This document shows positions 22,245-34,092 of a stretch of 64,000 nucleotides of DNA, one piece after another; position 1 is the first letter of the stretch, and each line of letters opens with the position of its first letter. The stretch is from NCBI GenBank assembly GCA_014529385.2, contig CM043963.1, positions 97,540,412 to 97,604,411 of the forward strand. The letters are read 5' to 3'. The notes under the pieces were generated by a model. It had not been told where the DNA came from, searched no databases, and worked only from the letters and a program-made list of their open reading frames with translations. The position numbers and the translations under genes were made by a program. This stretch comes from Adiantum capillus-veneris (lineage: Eukaryota > Streptophyta > Polypodiopsida > Polypodiales > Pteridaceae).

Positions 22245-25200
22245 GTTGATGTGAACGGGTCAGCCTAACTTTGGCTTTTAGAGCATGCCTTTCATGAATT
22301 TTAATTTCAGAAAATATCCCTTGTTTGTTTAGTCTCTAAGACCAAACAATTGCATCAACATTTTCCCACACTTGTGAGTCCTTGTAGCTTATAGGCCAAA
22401 ATCCCTTCCAACAATTGGTGTAAGCTTGAGCATCAATCATACCACTCTTTCTAGCACAAGGTGCCCAATATTGAATCAAAATATTTCCATATTTTGGTGA
22501 TGTAGGCTCTATGTCTGACAAATCCATGGAAAGCCAAACATGATATATTTATGTGTCACTTGGCAGTAGTATTACAAAGTCACCCTATTGCACATCAATC
22601 TTCGGGTCAAATTCTCCCCTTGGTCTATCTTGCTAAGGTCCACAAAAATGATCAGTCAACTCTTCCAAGCTTAAGAACCTTTCTGTCCCGTGTTGGAAAT
22701 TTATCACATTGCTTTGTAATTGATGATATCCTTGAGTTTTTGGCCAAAAATCTTCATACAACGATGCTTTTGATCTGATTTCTTTTCCAATCTCTTTGAT
22801 CTCCAGTAATCTATCACGGGTCTATAGTACCTTGGTACACTATACCACATCCTAAATTTTGCCAAAATCTTATGTAATTCTTTAGTCCTAGAATCACTTC
22901 CTCATGGGCCTTAACATATTGCGCCATTGGTACCAAAGGAGGATTTCCTTGTGGTAACATTGAATTCCCTTCACTCTCTATTTTCCAAAGATGAATACTT
23001 CCGCTCCAATTTGAAACACTTACATGTGCCTTATATTTCATCACTGGTGTTTTCTCTTGCATAAAGAACCAAAATTGAAGTGGTTTGAAGTGACCATGTC
23101 CTATTCATCACAAAGATAGCCATCACAATATTTCTTGAAATAAGGAATCTTAGTGAGCAAGAATGGAGCTGGAGATGAAGACGAGCTAGTTCTTAATGTA
23201 CCAATCTAATGTGGCAAAGTATAACTTTGTGTAAATCTCAACTTCTCTGAAAAATGCTAAACATAGCATCTATGTACTCATGTGTATGTCTAACCATTAA
23301 AAAATCCTAGCTGGATGGTTTTAAACCCCCCCCCCCCCCCCCTGTTGCAACAAGCAATGATAGGTAAGAAAATAAATATCAGTTTTTATTCTCTCGAGCA
23401 CAATTATCCACTTGTAGCAATAAGTTCTCTAGCAACTTGGAAAATGTTGATTGCAAATCCTCTTCTGCAATTTCAGATGATTGAAAAATAGGCTCTTTGC
23501 CGTCACACTCATGTTGTGGTAGTCTAAAGCGTCCCTTGTGCTTAAAGCATGTAGTAGTGAAACATTGCTCTTAGGAAGCCCATTTGTTACAAGATTACCA
23601 AGTGGATACTTATCCATCCTTTCTAAATTGTGTAAAAAATTAGCAATTGAGCCAATTGTAAGGTTTGGATCAGCTGGCCACATACCATTCAAAACAAATG
23701 ACTTTCTCCATGTCCATGAGTGATCATGCCAATTAGTGCCACCTGCAAATTGTAACCTGAATCCACACCCTTGGAAACAACACATAGTCTTGGAATTGTT
23801 GTCTTCTTTTGATCCATATTATCATGAACTATGCATACATATTTTCTGGTTGAATTTTTGAAAATGTGCACCATGCATAAGATAGGCTTCTGCAACTCTT
23901 TTGTTGTGCCATGTGAACTTTTCTCTCCCTCAAGAGAAAAGCTCTTTTTTCAAGGTTAGTTTTGGCTTCCAATCTTGCTTTGATTGAACTACAAATATTG
24001 CACTTAGAGAACTCACTTGTCTTTGTTAAGGTGACATGTGGGTACTCTTTGTTCCAAATTCTACCAAAAGAAAACTGGGAAAGCTTCTTCTCATACCCAT
24101 TTGTTCAAGTGTCATGTTGATTTCACTTAAAATATCCACTTGTTTGTATTTTGATGGAATTACAAGTTGAGTCTCCCTTGACCCATCCAACATTGTTCTA
24201 CTTTTGTGTGGCATCTTCTCAGAGTTATTATCCACAAACTCATTGAGCAATGCTCTTGTTAAGTTAGTATGTTGAAGTTCCATGCACTTATTGACACACA
24301 CCATTCTCAAAGTTTTCCTTGTAGTGGTAAAACAATGTCTTTGGTATTCCATGTAGCTCATACCATGTGCTACAACAAAAAATAGGCCCATTTATCTTGA
24401 ATTGTTACTGCACCTTCTCATCTTTTTGGTTGCACATGGAGAGAACATCATAAACATAGTTTGTTCGTGTCTTTTGAGATTCTCCCCAAAATTCTTTTTG
24501 TAATCTCAACACCATATTACGATCTTCATATTGACAAATTTTTTTTGCACAACAATCAATACAGGAAACCCTTTGAACCAATTTAATTGATCCATAGAAT
24601 GTAGAAGTTGTTTGTGCTTTTTCTTTTTGCATCCTATTGATGAAAGTGTATCTTCCTTGAAGATTGAGCTGCATTAACCTCATGACTTATTTGAGCGTTA
24701 TCTTCATCAAAAAATACATATTCACATTGAGTATGCATACCGTCAATGGGAACAAAGAGTTGCAATGGGCTCTTATCCAACATTGTTGTCTGTTTGATAG
24801 GCCATTTCACTAACGTAATGCTACCCACTTCAATCACATCTCATTGCTTTCATTTTCTCTTTCAATGGCCACACCCACACAATCAAGACCAAGTGACACA
24901 ATCATGTGAAAACAAATATAAAATGGTTTCCTCATTGCCAACGCACTTCATTGTCTTATCCTTTAAAAGAACCCTCTGATTTTTCCAATATTCTCATATC
25001 GATGTTTTAAAATTTGTGCTTGTTATTGGTACTGCATGTGTAGCTTGTGCATCCACATTATCCTCTTCCTCATGGCCATTGTAGCTTGTTATCAGTATTG
25101 CATTTGTAGCTTGTGCATCCACATGATCCTCTTTCTCATCACCATTGTAGCTTTGCATTGGTCCAAATAAGTTGGAATTCACTATGGTAGACTGTATTTG

Positions 25201-25434
25201 ATACTTTGGCCATTGAATGGCACTCCAAAGTGAGCCTTGGAGGGAAGTAGTATCCATTGTAGGAAAAGGAAGGACCACATCCTTCAAGCATTCCTCCACT
25301 AGTATGGATACATCTCCTTGGCCTATCTTTATACCACCACAAGTGGAATCTTCATTGGTTCTACACACACAGCCGACACCAACAATTTCATTGTCAAATA
25401 CCTTGTGTACTTTCTCCCCATATTGAAATTCCAT
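22245..25434 (-). pseudogene. DUF7869-like gene, copy A (transposase-like), broken
   Basis: Starts at ATG 25,434 ('MEFQYGEKVHKVF'). Blocks in order: an N-terminal beta-rich domain like those I know as DUF8039 ('FPTMDTTSLQGSLWSAIQWP'); 'ITLVKWPIKQTTMLD'; a Cys block 'IDCCAKKICQYEDR' with 'EFWGESQKTRTNYVYD'; 'YRHCFTTTRKTLRMVCVNKC' and 'EKMPHKSRTMLDGSRETQL'; 'CIVHDNMDQKKTTIPRL' (about 23,845); 'LNGMWPADPNLTIGSIANFL'; 'DNCARENKN' (about 23,410); 'QYWAPCARKSG' near the end. Every block has a counterpart, in order, in copy B (47,372-50,596). A and B share the minus strand. Copy A has many stops and frameshifts and a poly-C tract (23,322-23,342) in the catalytic region, so it is a pseudogene. Confidence 0.75.
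25022..25160 (-). repeat. In-frame 69-bp tandem duplication in copy A
   Basis: Two copies of a 23-residue unit (one reads 'SYNGHEEEDNVDAQATHAV') lie at the end of the N-terminal domain. The unit is a multiple of three and keeps the frame. It is absent from copy B at the corresponding place. Confidence 0.75.
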
Positions 25435-25559
25435 CTTGCAAATGAAAAAGATTAAATTGCTAAATGCAAAATTGAGTAGAAATTATGTCAAAATTGCATA
25501 CAAAATAATGTTAAAAAAGTCAAGATATAAAGCCACAATTTACGTATTACAATGGACTA

Positions 25560-26990
25560 TAGGCTAGACAAGTGGTGGCGATTGCAACCAAATAATCCAT
25601 GATACTTTATCTTGGAGAAGTGGTGGTTGGACATGCAATGGTTGGGAAAATAATCCATAATACTTATGGTTGGGCATATAATGGAGTTTGAGAGCAATGA
25701 ATGATTGATATTAAAGATGATATATTGGAGATATGATGGTCATATAATGTATCTATCTCTATTTTTATGCTTGAATATAACTTAGTTTGGACAAGTAGTG
25801 GACGTTATGACTCTTTATGCTTCAATGGGGCATAACTTGTACAAGTAGCGGGTCACAAACATTATGCCCCTCTATGCTTTAATGGAGCTTAGCTTGGACA
25901 AGTGGTGGACCTTGTGGATGTCTATGCTTAACTTGGAGCTCAACTTCAACAAGTGGTGGACCTTATGGATATCTATGCTTGAATGGAGCCTAGCTTGGAT
26001 AAGTGGCGGTCCTTATAGGTTTCTATGCTTCAATAGAGCATAGTTTGGACAAGTAGCGGACCTTGTGGACTTCTATGCTTGAATGAAGCATAGCTTGGAA
26101 AATTGGTGGACCTTATGGGTTGCTATGCTTCAAATGAGCATACATTAGACAAGTGATGGACCTTGTGGCTATCAATGACTGAATGGAGGCAAGTGCTGGA
26201 TGTTATGGATCTCTATGATTAAATAGAGTATATATTGAACAAGTGGTGGACCTTATGATTCCCTATGCTTGAATGGATCATATATTGGACAGGTGGTGGA
26301 GTGTTATAGCTCTCTATGCTTCAACAAAGCATAGATTAGACAAGTGGTGGACCTTGTGGCTCTCTATGTTGGAATGGAACCTAGCTTGGATAAGTGGTGG
26401 TCCTTTTGGATGTCTATGCTTGAATGGAGCATAGCTTGGTGGAAATTATGGATCCCTATGATTCAATAGAGCATAGATTGAACAAGTGGTGGACCCTTTG
26501 GTCCTCTATGGTTGAATGGAGCATATGATTAGTGGAACTTATGGTTCTATATCCTTGAATCAAACATAGCTTGGACACGTGGTGAACCTGATGGCTCTCT
26601 ATGTTTTGATTGAGTATACATTGGACTAATGGTCGGACTTATGGCCCTCTATGATTCAAAAGAACTTAGTTGAGATAAGTGGTGGATGTTGTGGCTCTTA
26701 ATGCTTTAATTGAGTTATGATTGGACAATTTGTTGACCTTATGGTCCTCTACGCTTGAATGGATCATATCTTGGACAAGTGGTTTACTTTATGGCTCTAT
26801 ATGCTTCAACAGAGCTTATATTGGACTAGTGATGGACCCTTGTGATCATGTATGATTTATAAGATCTTAACTTAGACAAGTGGTGGACATTTATTCTTCA
26901 ATAATGGACCTTGTGCTTTCTCTACTTCATTTGAGCTTAGCCTTTTGACCTTTCATCAATTTTCCATGCATAACTTAAAAGTTGCATCTT
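25560..26990. repeat. Minisatellite array, ~50-bp unit
   Basis: About 25 degenerate units of the form '(t)ctatgcttgaatggagca' plus 'tagcttggacaagtggtgga' plus 'ccttatgga', with a period near 50 bases. It begins about 120 bases 5' of copy A. The 'aagtggtgga' core also characterises the array at 45,264-46,930. Confidence 0.85.
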
Positions 26991-27448
26991 GTGGCATGGA
27001 CTATAGGCTGGGCATATGGAAGATCTTAAGAGCAATGAATTCATGATTGTAGAGATGGTAGATTGGAGTTAAGATAGCATAAGAAGATAGTGGAGAATAA
27101 CAAAACAAAAAAATAGCAAAACAGTAGAACGGAGGCGACTTGCAAAACAGTAGAATAGAGGCGATTCGGAAAAACAGAGGCCATTTAGTAGAACATAGGC
27201 AATTCAACAAATACACAGGTGATTAAGAAAAACCAAAGGTGATTCAGTAGAACATAGGCAAAACAGAAGAAGATTCCGCTTGCGACCAAATGAAGGTTAT
27301 AGCTCCTAAAAAATAGTATCCTGCACCGCCCGAGAGAGTCCTACACATAGATCACATAAGAGCTGAATTGCACATAGGTCTTTCACATCATCACAAACAA
27401 TTTCTCTTGCTGTGTAGCGATCAAGAGTTTAGCAAGGTGCATGTATTA

Positions 27449-27517
<69 letters not shown>

Positions 27518-27585
27518 TACATCAATTTTATGTCTTTAAGAAACCAAAATGATTCTTTGCTTTGGTGTGCCTCCTTTTACACACA

Positions 27586-27623
<38 letters not shown>

Positions 27624-28139
27624 AAAAAAACCCACACATATTCTCTTCCTCACATGCACTCCCACATAGACACAAAAACCCACATAATCAAGTACATACA
27701 CTTTTTTCTCACACAAAAATTAAGATGGAATCCAAACTTTTCAATTACTGCTCTATCTATCCTTCTTGTGCAGGTACATCTATTAATAATATTCATGCAT
27801 TGTATGTATAGACGTATGAGTGGTTGTGTGATTATTTTTCCTGTGTAAAGTTCTATGTACATAAACGTACATACTTATAGCTAAAAACAATAATGTACAC
27901 GAGAGTGTAAGTTTGAGTAGACTTACTTGTGAGTTTCGGCGAGGTTGATTCTTTCTCTGAGGTTTGCTTCGCTATTGTTTGGCCGCTTTCTGCCCAATGC
28001 GTTCAAAATGTGATTTTCATTTTTCTTTCTCAACAAAGGTATTATAGCTTAGTGACAAAGACCTAGTGGGATGAAATGAGAAAAGACCTAAACATAAAGA
28101 AAGAACAACTATCACATTCATTTCACCTAGGTTGCTAGT
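26991..28139. other. Spacer with simple repeats; no gene
   Basis: Contains a degenerate ~33-bp repeat around 'aaaacagtagaatagaggcg' (27,105-27,260), a CT run (27,450-27,514), a CA run (27,580-27,620) and unique AT-rich DNA. Apparent ORFs here run through the dinucleotide tracts and are not credible. Confidence 0.5.
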
Positions 28140-28764
28140 TACACCTAGAACATTGAAAACCTTTCATGTCTTAGGTTGAGGTTCGGGTTGACATTGAGAT
28201 TGGAAAAGTGGTGGACCTTGCTCTCATGTTGTAACATCTCCTTGAGGCATGGTCTCATATGTTTTCTTTCCAAGTGCTTATACATTGAGGTTGGCCAAGT
28301 GATGGATCTTGGTCTTATACTATAACATCTCTTTCATGCACGGTTTCATATTTTAGGTGGCATACTTATCCTAAATTACGTAAGTAACTTTTAAGTTTTG
28401 AAAGCATATTGAGAGAATTTGGGTGACATATTTGAGTTGAGCCATATTATTCAACTATATCTTAGAAGTTTGAGTTTTACTCTGCCAGAAACTTTAAATT
28501 TAGGCGGAAAAGTTTGATTTATTGTGCTAAATTTTGAATTCAAGGGAAAAAATTCGAGCGAGGAAATTTGAATTGAATCTTGGAAATTTGAATTCAAGTG
28601 GGAAAATTCAAATTGAAGCGGAAAAAATTGGATTCGAGAGGGAAAACTTGAATTTTGACGATAAAATTTAAATTTGACCGGGAAAGTTTGAATTCACTTT
28701 GTTCAAAATTGTAATGAGGTGGATCTAGGAGACACCAACCATTGAACCTATCTTCCAATACTTG
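28140..28764. repeat. Minisatellite remnants next to the hAT insertion
   Basis: Two ~110-bp units carry 'aa(a/c)agtg(g/a)tgga(c/t)cttg' and 'ataacatct' (28,190-28,360). A short repeat of 'gggaaaa(t)ttgaattcaa' type follows (28,490-28,700). Then comes one unit 'ggtggatctaggagacacca' that matches the array at 45.3-46.9 kb, so the two were continuous before the hAT inserted. Confidence 0.7.
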
Positions 28765-28772
28765 GTTAAAAT

Positions 28773-28985
28773 CTGAGTTGCATTATTCGTTATTCGGGAT
28801 ACGGATAATACGCGAATAATGGGCGTATTATTTGTTTATTTAAATTATACAGCCGTATTATACAGTGCCACATTAGCATACACGGCCAAACGCATAACTT
28901 CTTAGTTTTTCGATCGAAAAACTTTTCGAACGAAATTATTTTTGATCTAAAATAATAACGATCGGAAAAAATATCGGCCGAAAAA
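28773..28985 (+). repeat. hAT left terminal inverted repeat
   Basis: Imperfect inverted match to 45,055-45,255. The outer 17-18 bases are conserved, followed by TATTCG/ATACG-type motifs and a cluster of TTTTCGATCGAAAA-like palindromes (28,912-28,985), plausible transposase binding sites. Confidence 0.75.
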
Positions 28986-30027
28986 AAGAACAATCGAATA
29001 TATTAGTATATAAAGCAACACGCGACAACCAATTTTCACACCATCATTCACAAAGTTAGTGTTTTCCATGTGAGTATTCTCACCAAACAAATAAAAGAAT
29101 AATATGTTAAAAAAAACAATTTGAATTAGATAAAAATTAAAATTCAATAGATTTTAAGTTTTGTGTTTCAAATTTATAAATTTGTTTTGAATAAATTAGT
29201 AAATAGTTGAAAGTTTGTATTTTGTGAAGAGTTTAATCTCTCACCTGATACAAAATGTAATTATAAGAATCACTTGTTAATGTCTTCAATTAATTAACAC
29301 TTGAAAGTGACTGATTAAAAAAATTAGGATATTATCGTTGTGTGTAGAGTATACTATCACATGAGATAATTACTTTAAAAATATAATTACATAAAAATTA
29401 ATTTTATGTAATTTAAAGTTCGATTTTGATGTATAGAGATTTTCTCTCACTTCCAAATGAATATAATGAAACAAAATTATATTTTTACGTCTTGTGTAGA
29501 GCTATTCACACTGCTATGCTCTCACTAGAGTAAAAATTTAGGAAAGACATGTCCAAAAATATTGATATTCTCTTATCTTTATTTGGACTGTAAAATCTAT
29601 CATACTGTGTGAGAGCATACACATGTTGGCATTGTAGATAGATAATCGCTTAAAAGTCTATGGTAAAGTGTAAGAACTTTTTGTTCACACTTTACATAGA
29701 TACGATAATTATCAAGTATTTTAAGTGATTATCATTCTGACATTTAAAAATGTCATTTATAGCTCTTGTAGCTATAACAATTCATAATGATAATCATTTT
29801 AATACTTGATTTAATTGTAATTATTGATTATCGTAATGTGTTAAAGCTACAAGCTTGCACTTTAGATAAATCGATGCAATTTATATATAATCCAATGGTA
29901 TTGTTTTTTATTATTTTATTTTTGTTCAATCATTGTTAGTTCAATTAATTTAATGTTTAAATTGATTTTGATTATGAAAATGATCATTGAATTTGTTTTC
30001 ACTTCTAGCAGATTACTTTTGTGCATC
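28986..30027. other. hAT left subterminal region
   Basis: AT-rich and noncoding. Short motifs of the type 'gtgtagag' and 'ctctcac' recur in both orientations (29,062; 29,230; 29,430; 29,505; 29,605), like the subterminal repeats bound by hAT transposases. It ends in a block of nested hairpins. Confidence 0.55.
29638..29815. repeat. Nested inverted repeats (cruciform-prone)
   Basis: Arms gtaaagtgt and acactttac flank 'aagaactttttgttc' (29,663-29,697), itself partly self-complementary. A larger hairpin pairs 'atcaagtattttaagtgatt' near 29,710 with 'aatcattttaatacttgat' near 29,810. Inside it are 'gacatttaaaaatgtc' and 'tatagctcttgtagctata'. At least four hairpins fall within 180 bases. Confidence 0.8.
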
Positions 30028-30538
30028 ATGGTGAAAGGACAAGAGTGGAGTTATGTCCATGAGTTAGTTGCTGGGAGAAATACATCTCGACTTAAATGTA
30101 AATCTTTGGCCACAAGTTCAGTGGTAATGCAACCAGAATTAAAGATTTAAAGTCCCTAGCAATGTTGAAAAGTGCGGGGCACCACCAAGAGATATTCATG
30201 AAAAATTTCCCATGTATTCTCGCAAAGTAAAGTTGATTCTTGCAGCTAGACATAAAGGTGATGTTTCTAAAGATATTCATGCGAATATTGAAGCATCTGT
30301 ATGCAATGAGGAAACTGAACATGTGTTTACCACTCAAGTAAACGATCAGAGTTCTCAATTGAACCCTCTTCATGGACATGCTTCTACATCAGGAGGAGTT
30401 CCTAGCACAAGCAAATCCGGCAGAGCGCTATCCAATGGACAGACGTTGCCTGAAGCATTAGATAAACAATGGTTGCTTGAGTTGCATTTAAAATGGACAC
30501 AAGAAACTCTTCAGTTGAAAATAATAAAATGCCGATAA
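30028..30538 (+). pseudogene. BED zinc-finger N-terminus of a hAT transposase, truncated
   Basis: It starts at ATG 30,028 with 'MVKGQEWSYVHELV', then 'SRLKCK', a shift to a frame giving 'KFSGNATRIKDLKSLA', then a shift to 'EKCGAPPRDIHEKF'. Together these match the BED finger of plant hAT proteins (C-x2-C, F-x-G-x2-x-RIK-x-HLA, C, P-x-D-I), although the second Cys and the His are lost to mutation. After a Ser/Thr-rich linker the frame ends at 30,538. The transposase catalytic domain and C-terminal dimerisation domain are absent. BED fingers bind the transposon ends. Two frameshifts make it a pseudogene. Confidence 0.65.
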
Positions 30539-30662
30539 TATCTTGTCGAATAAAAATTACATAAAGTCGATGTAGGTTTGAAATTACAACAAGGTTCTGG
30601 GCAATCACTTAATTGAAAAGAGTTTGATATAATTTTGAGATTACAAAAAGCTTTTGAGTGAC

Positions 30663-31088
30663 TTATGAGTTTGATAGATCTGCTATAAGTTCGTCTATGG
30701 TAAAATCTGTAATTCCTAGCTCAGAAAATGGTTTAGCAACATCTTGATGTGAAGTGGTAGTATCATCTGGCAAAGGTCCATACAATGATTCATATCGTTG
30801 AATATTTGCTTGTGTATCACTTATATCTATTTCAAGCTCAAGAATCTGGCCACGAAGCATGTGCGGTGTTTCTCCTTGGCTGGCAAGGTCTTGTCCTTGG
30901 TTGGCTAATTCAGTCAGTGTTTCTGACTCTTCGGGAAGTAAAACAATAGGACGCTTGCGAGGAGGCATTGGATTATTTGCATTGCATGCTGCCACCTTTT
31001 CTGCAATGCGTCCACGTCCAATGCCAGCGGTGCCTGGACAATCTGACAAATCCACTCTCTTCAACAAAACATATTGAACATAGCATTG
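30663..31088 (-). pseudogene. 3' part of cargo gene 2 (unknown function), cut by a retrotransposon
   Basis: Minus-strand frame with 'LLKRVDLSDCPGTAGIGRGR', 'MPPRKRPIVLLPEE', a leucine/glutamate-rich probable coiled coil and an acidic tail ending 'ELIADLSNS'. The frame is open upstream to the Ty3 insertion at 31,093. Across the insertion the frame continues in register with 40,693-40,361, except for a TAG codon that overlaps the CTAG duplication. I do not recognise the protein. It is hydrophilic and possibly nuclear, judging by the 'PPRKRP' basic patch. Confidence 0.5.
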
Positions 31089-31092
31089 CTAG

Positions 31093-31298
31093 TGACGGGA
31101 GCAAAGCGAACCCCGAACCCCGACGGCCTCTAAAACACCGGGGACCGAATGACGCACCTCGAGCCTGTCATGGTAAAGCAAACAGGGAGCACCACCTAGC
31201 TTGAGCGGCTAGGACACAAACAACACACCACCATAACAAAGTTTTCATCCAAGAGAGATGGATGCTTGGGAGTAATGATGAAGAGGAAAGGGAATGAG

Positions 31299-31345
<47 letters not shown>

Positions 31346-32663
31346 GGGAGGGGGTATAGCGGCTTAGTACTTAGGCACCACAAAAGGATGGCGAATCCGC
31401 ACACCCTTCACACATACACAAGCTCACTCCAAACACACGACTAGGTGGCGATTCCACACACCTCACATGGGAAAAACATTGCAAAAAAACATACTCACAA
31501 AACCTCAAGCTTTATTTAGAGAATAAGGCGATGAAATGGGGAGCATAAGGTAGGGGAATGAGAAGGGAGAGTGTGGTAGAGCACATGGCAGATAGGTGGG
31601 AGTTGATGGAGAAGACTCTCACGAGGGTTATGGCCATCATTCTTCATTTAGTTTCCCTTCATCTTCCATAGCCCAAGGGTGTAGAGGTCATGCTCAAGAC
31701 GAGCATGGTGATTGCGGTGATGGTGATGGTGTGGGTGTGTGTGTGTGCACTAGGCACACACAGTGCATAGTGTACTCTTTGGTGATGGTGTGTGTCTTTA
31801 GTGTGATGGTGACCCCTCTTTATATAGGGGAGGAGGGAGGAGAAATTATAGAATTTAGAAATGAAGAAATCATTATCTACATAGGCCGTGTGATTGTGGG
31901 CCCCACTTATCTGGCTGTGTGTATATGTGCCAGAGCAGAAGTCTCATGAGAGAGAGACTAAGAGAGAGAGAGAGATGGGTTGATGAAAAAAAGTGAGAGG
32001 TGACATGGAGACTAAAGTAATTACAAGAGGGGAGAGAGGGGAGTGTGTTCAGAGGTGAATCTGTGTGCAGATGTGTGTGAACACAAGAAAAATCAGGTAA
32101 CCACCGGGTGGGGATGGGTCTGTGGGCACCTTTCTTAATGAAACTGAGTGTGTGTGAGTGTGGGGGAGGTTATTTAGCTACAAGACAAGAGACATGGCAC
32201 CCTTTAGAGAGAGAGGGGGGTATTTGGGTCATGGGATATGATAGGAGAGAGAAAGAGGGGGTGGGGTATACTATTTTGGAAGATAGGGTAAGTTGCATGT
32301 GAGTTAGGGTGCATTATTGGTGAGTTATAATGCATTATTGGTGAGAGGTGGGGTAGCTTGAGGGGAGAGATAAAGGAGAAAGGACAAGGGGAAGAGAGAG
32401 GGGGTTGACCTTTTGAGTGGAGGAGAGGAAAAGGGACACACGGCGGGGCAACAATGAAGAAAAAAGGAGGCAAGGTGGGGATGGGCTACCCCACAGGCAT
32501 GAGGTGGCCTATTTTACCTTTCTTATATATTTACATAATCATACTTTATTTTTTTCTTACTTTTTCCAATGCCTTTTATCACTCTCTCCCTAAGAGGGGG
32601 TTTTCATGGGGTGGGGACGAGAGAAGAGGGGTATGGGAGCTTGGCTTGTGAAAAGCCCCCATC
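31093..32663 (-). repeat. 3' LTR of the Tat-lineage element
   Basis: Second copy of 38,808-40,357 with an expanded GA tract (31,302-31,343). On the minus strand, TATATAAAG (complement at about 31,818-31,826) is the likely promoter. The plus-strand ORF at 31,596-31,949 lies wholly inside the LTR, recurs in the other LTR and runs opposite to transcription, so it is not taken as a gene. Confidence 0.9.
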
Positions 32664-32670
32664 TAATTAG

Positions 32671-32684
32671 CCCTCCCCTTTTGG
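32671..32684 (-). other. Polypurine tract of the Tat-lineage element
   Basis: CCAAAAGGGGAGGG on the minus strand, seven bases before the 3' LTR. Confidence 0.7.
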
Positions 32685-32694
32685 CTAGAGGCAT

Positions 32695-34092
32695 TCATGT
32701 CTCTAGCTCATCTGTTTGATCATTATCGTCGGAGGTGGCGGCTGATGGTGTGTCCTCATCTAGAATGTCAATTGGTGGAGCGTGGTCAAATTGAAGAAAA
32801 TAAGTTTTAAGTTGCCAACCATTTACCCTGGTTTTATGAAGTTTTCCATCGGCCTCCATAAGCTGGTAGCTTCCATTGGCATACTTTTTCCTGATGATGA
32901 AAGGGCCTTCCCATCGGAGCAGGAGTTTCTTATCCTTGCGCGTGTCGAAGCGATTGTCGTAGCGGAGCACCAACATTCCTTTCTTCAATTCTTTTTTCCG
33001 GAGATGCTCGTTAAAGCTAAGCCGTCTATGCTCTGCTTGTGCTGCATAATAATTTATTGCTTCTTCTTTGTCCAGCTGCAGTCTTTCCAAGTTGATGATG
33101 TGATCTCTCAAATGCATGTTGGGTTGTTGAAGTTGTCTTGCCATTACTCTGAGACTTTGTAGTTGCACTTCAATGGGCAAGATTGCTTCCTTACCAAATA
33201 CTAGATGATACGGTGTGAATCCCAAGGATGTACTAAATGAAGTTCTGTAGGCCCATAAAGCTGGTAGTAGATACTTATCCCAGTCTCCGGGATGATTGTT
33301 TACCTGCTTGGTAATAATTTTAGAAACCATTCCATTTACCTTTTCAGCTAGGCCATTACATTGAGGGTAATATGGTGAAGAGTGCCTCCTTGTAATGCCC
33401 AGTTTTTGCATTAATTCTCCTACCAAGTCTGCTCTGAAACCTGGCCCTCTATCAAAGATGACCTCTAAAGGTGTGCCAAACCTACAGCATATGTGCTCGT
33501 AGATAAATTTAGCTACCTCTACCGCTGTGATTCTAGTGGTGGATGTAGCCTCTGCCCATCTAGTCATGTCGTCGACCCCCATGATAATGTAGAATTTTCC
33601 CGAGTTGGCCCTAGGTAATGGCCCAATGGCATCGATACCCCATTTTTCAAATGGGCCATATGAGAGAATAGGTGTCTGTGGTTCAGGCATAAGTGATCTA
33701 GTGCCGGCCTTTTGACACAACTTACATGTTTTGCACCAGTGGTGTACATCACGGTTGAGGCTAGGCCATATGAAGCCTGCTTGCAAGATTTTCCTACTTG
33801 TTATGTCTAGGGCAAAGTGACCACCACAAACCCCGTCGTGACGGCTAGCAATTACTCCCGTGATTTCCTGAGAGAGAGGGACCTTCCTGAGTATTTGGTC
33901 CTTGCCCTTACAATACAAATCGTCATTGATGAGTCGATACCTTGTGGCCTTCCGCGTCAGCCATTGCTTCTGTCCCTTTGTTAAATCTGATGGGCATTCC
34001 CCTGTTTCCAAAAAATGCATGATGTTAGGCAAGGCATCACTGCCTTGAAATAGAGGGAGCTTTAGCTTTATTGCTCCACCCACCACTTCCTA
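32695..34092 (-). pseudogene. Integrase of the Tat-lineage element
   Basis: About 463 codons. An N-terminal HHCC zinc site is visible ('HDGVCGGHF', 'CKTCKLCQ'). The catalytic core D-D-E follows: 'KWGIDAIGPLP', 'VIFDRGPGFRADLVGELM' and 'YYPQCNGLAEKVNG'. A C-terminal segment 'LLLRWEGPFIIRKKYANGSY' is typical of the Ty3 DNA-binding part. It is continuous in frame with the second RNase H except for one TAG (34,090-34,092). Integrase inserts the cDNA into chromosomes. The domain itself is uninterrupted, but it cannot be translated from gag without suppression of several stops. Confidence 0.9.

Noticed and set aside
25560..26990. Regularly spaced short repeats that could suggest a CRISPR array
   Set aside because: Units are contiguous and degenerate with no constant repeat/unique spacer alternation, there are no cas genes, and the context is eukaryotic.
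31596..31949. 117-codon ORF, repeated at 39,293-39,646
   Set aside because: It lies inside both LTRs of the Tat-lineage element, opposite to its transcription, and is duplicated only because LTRs are.
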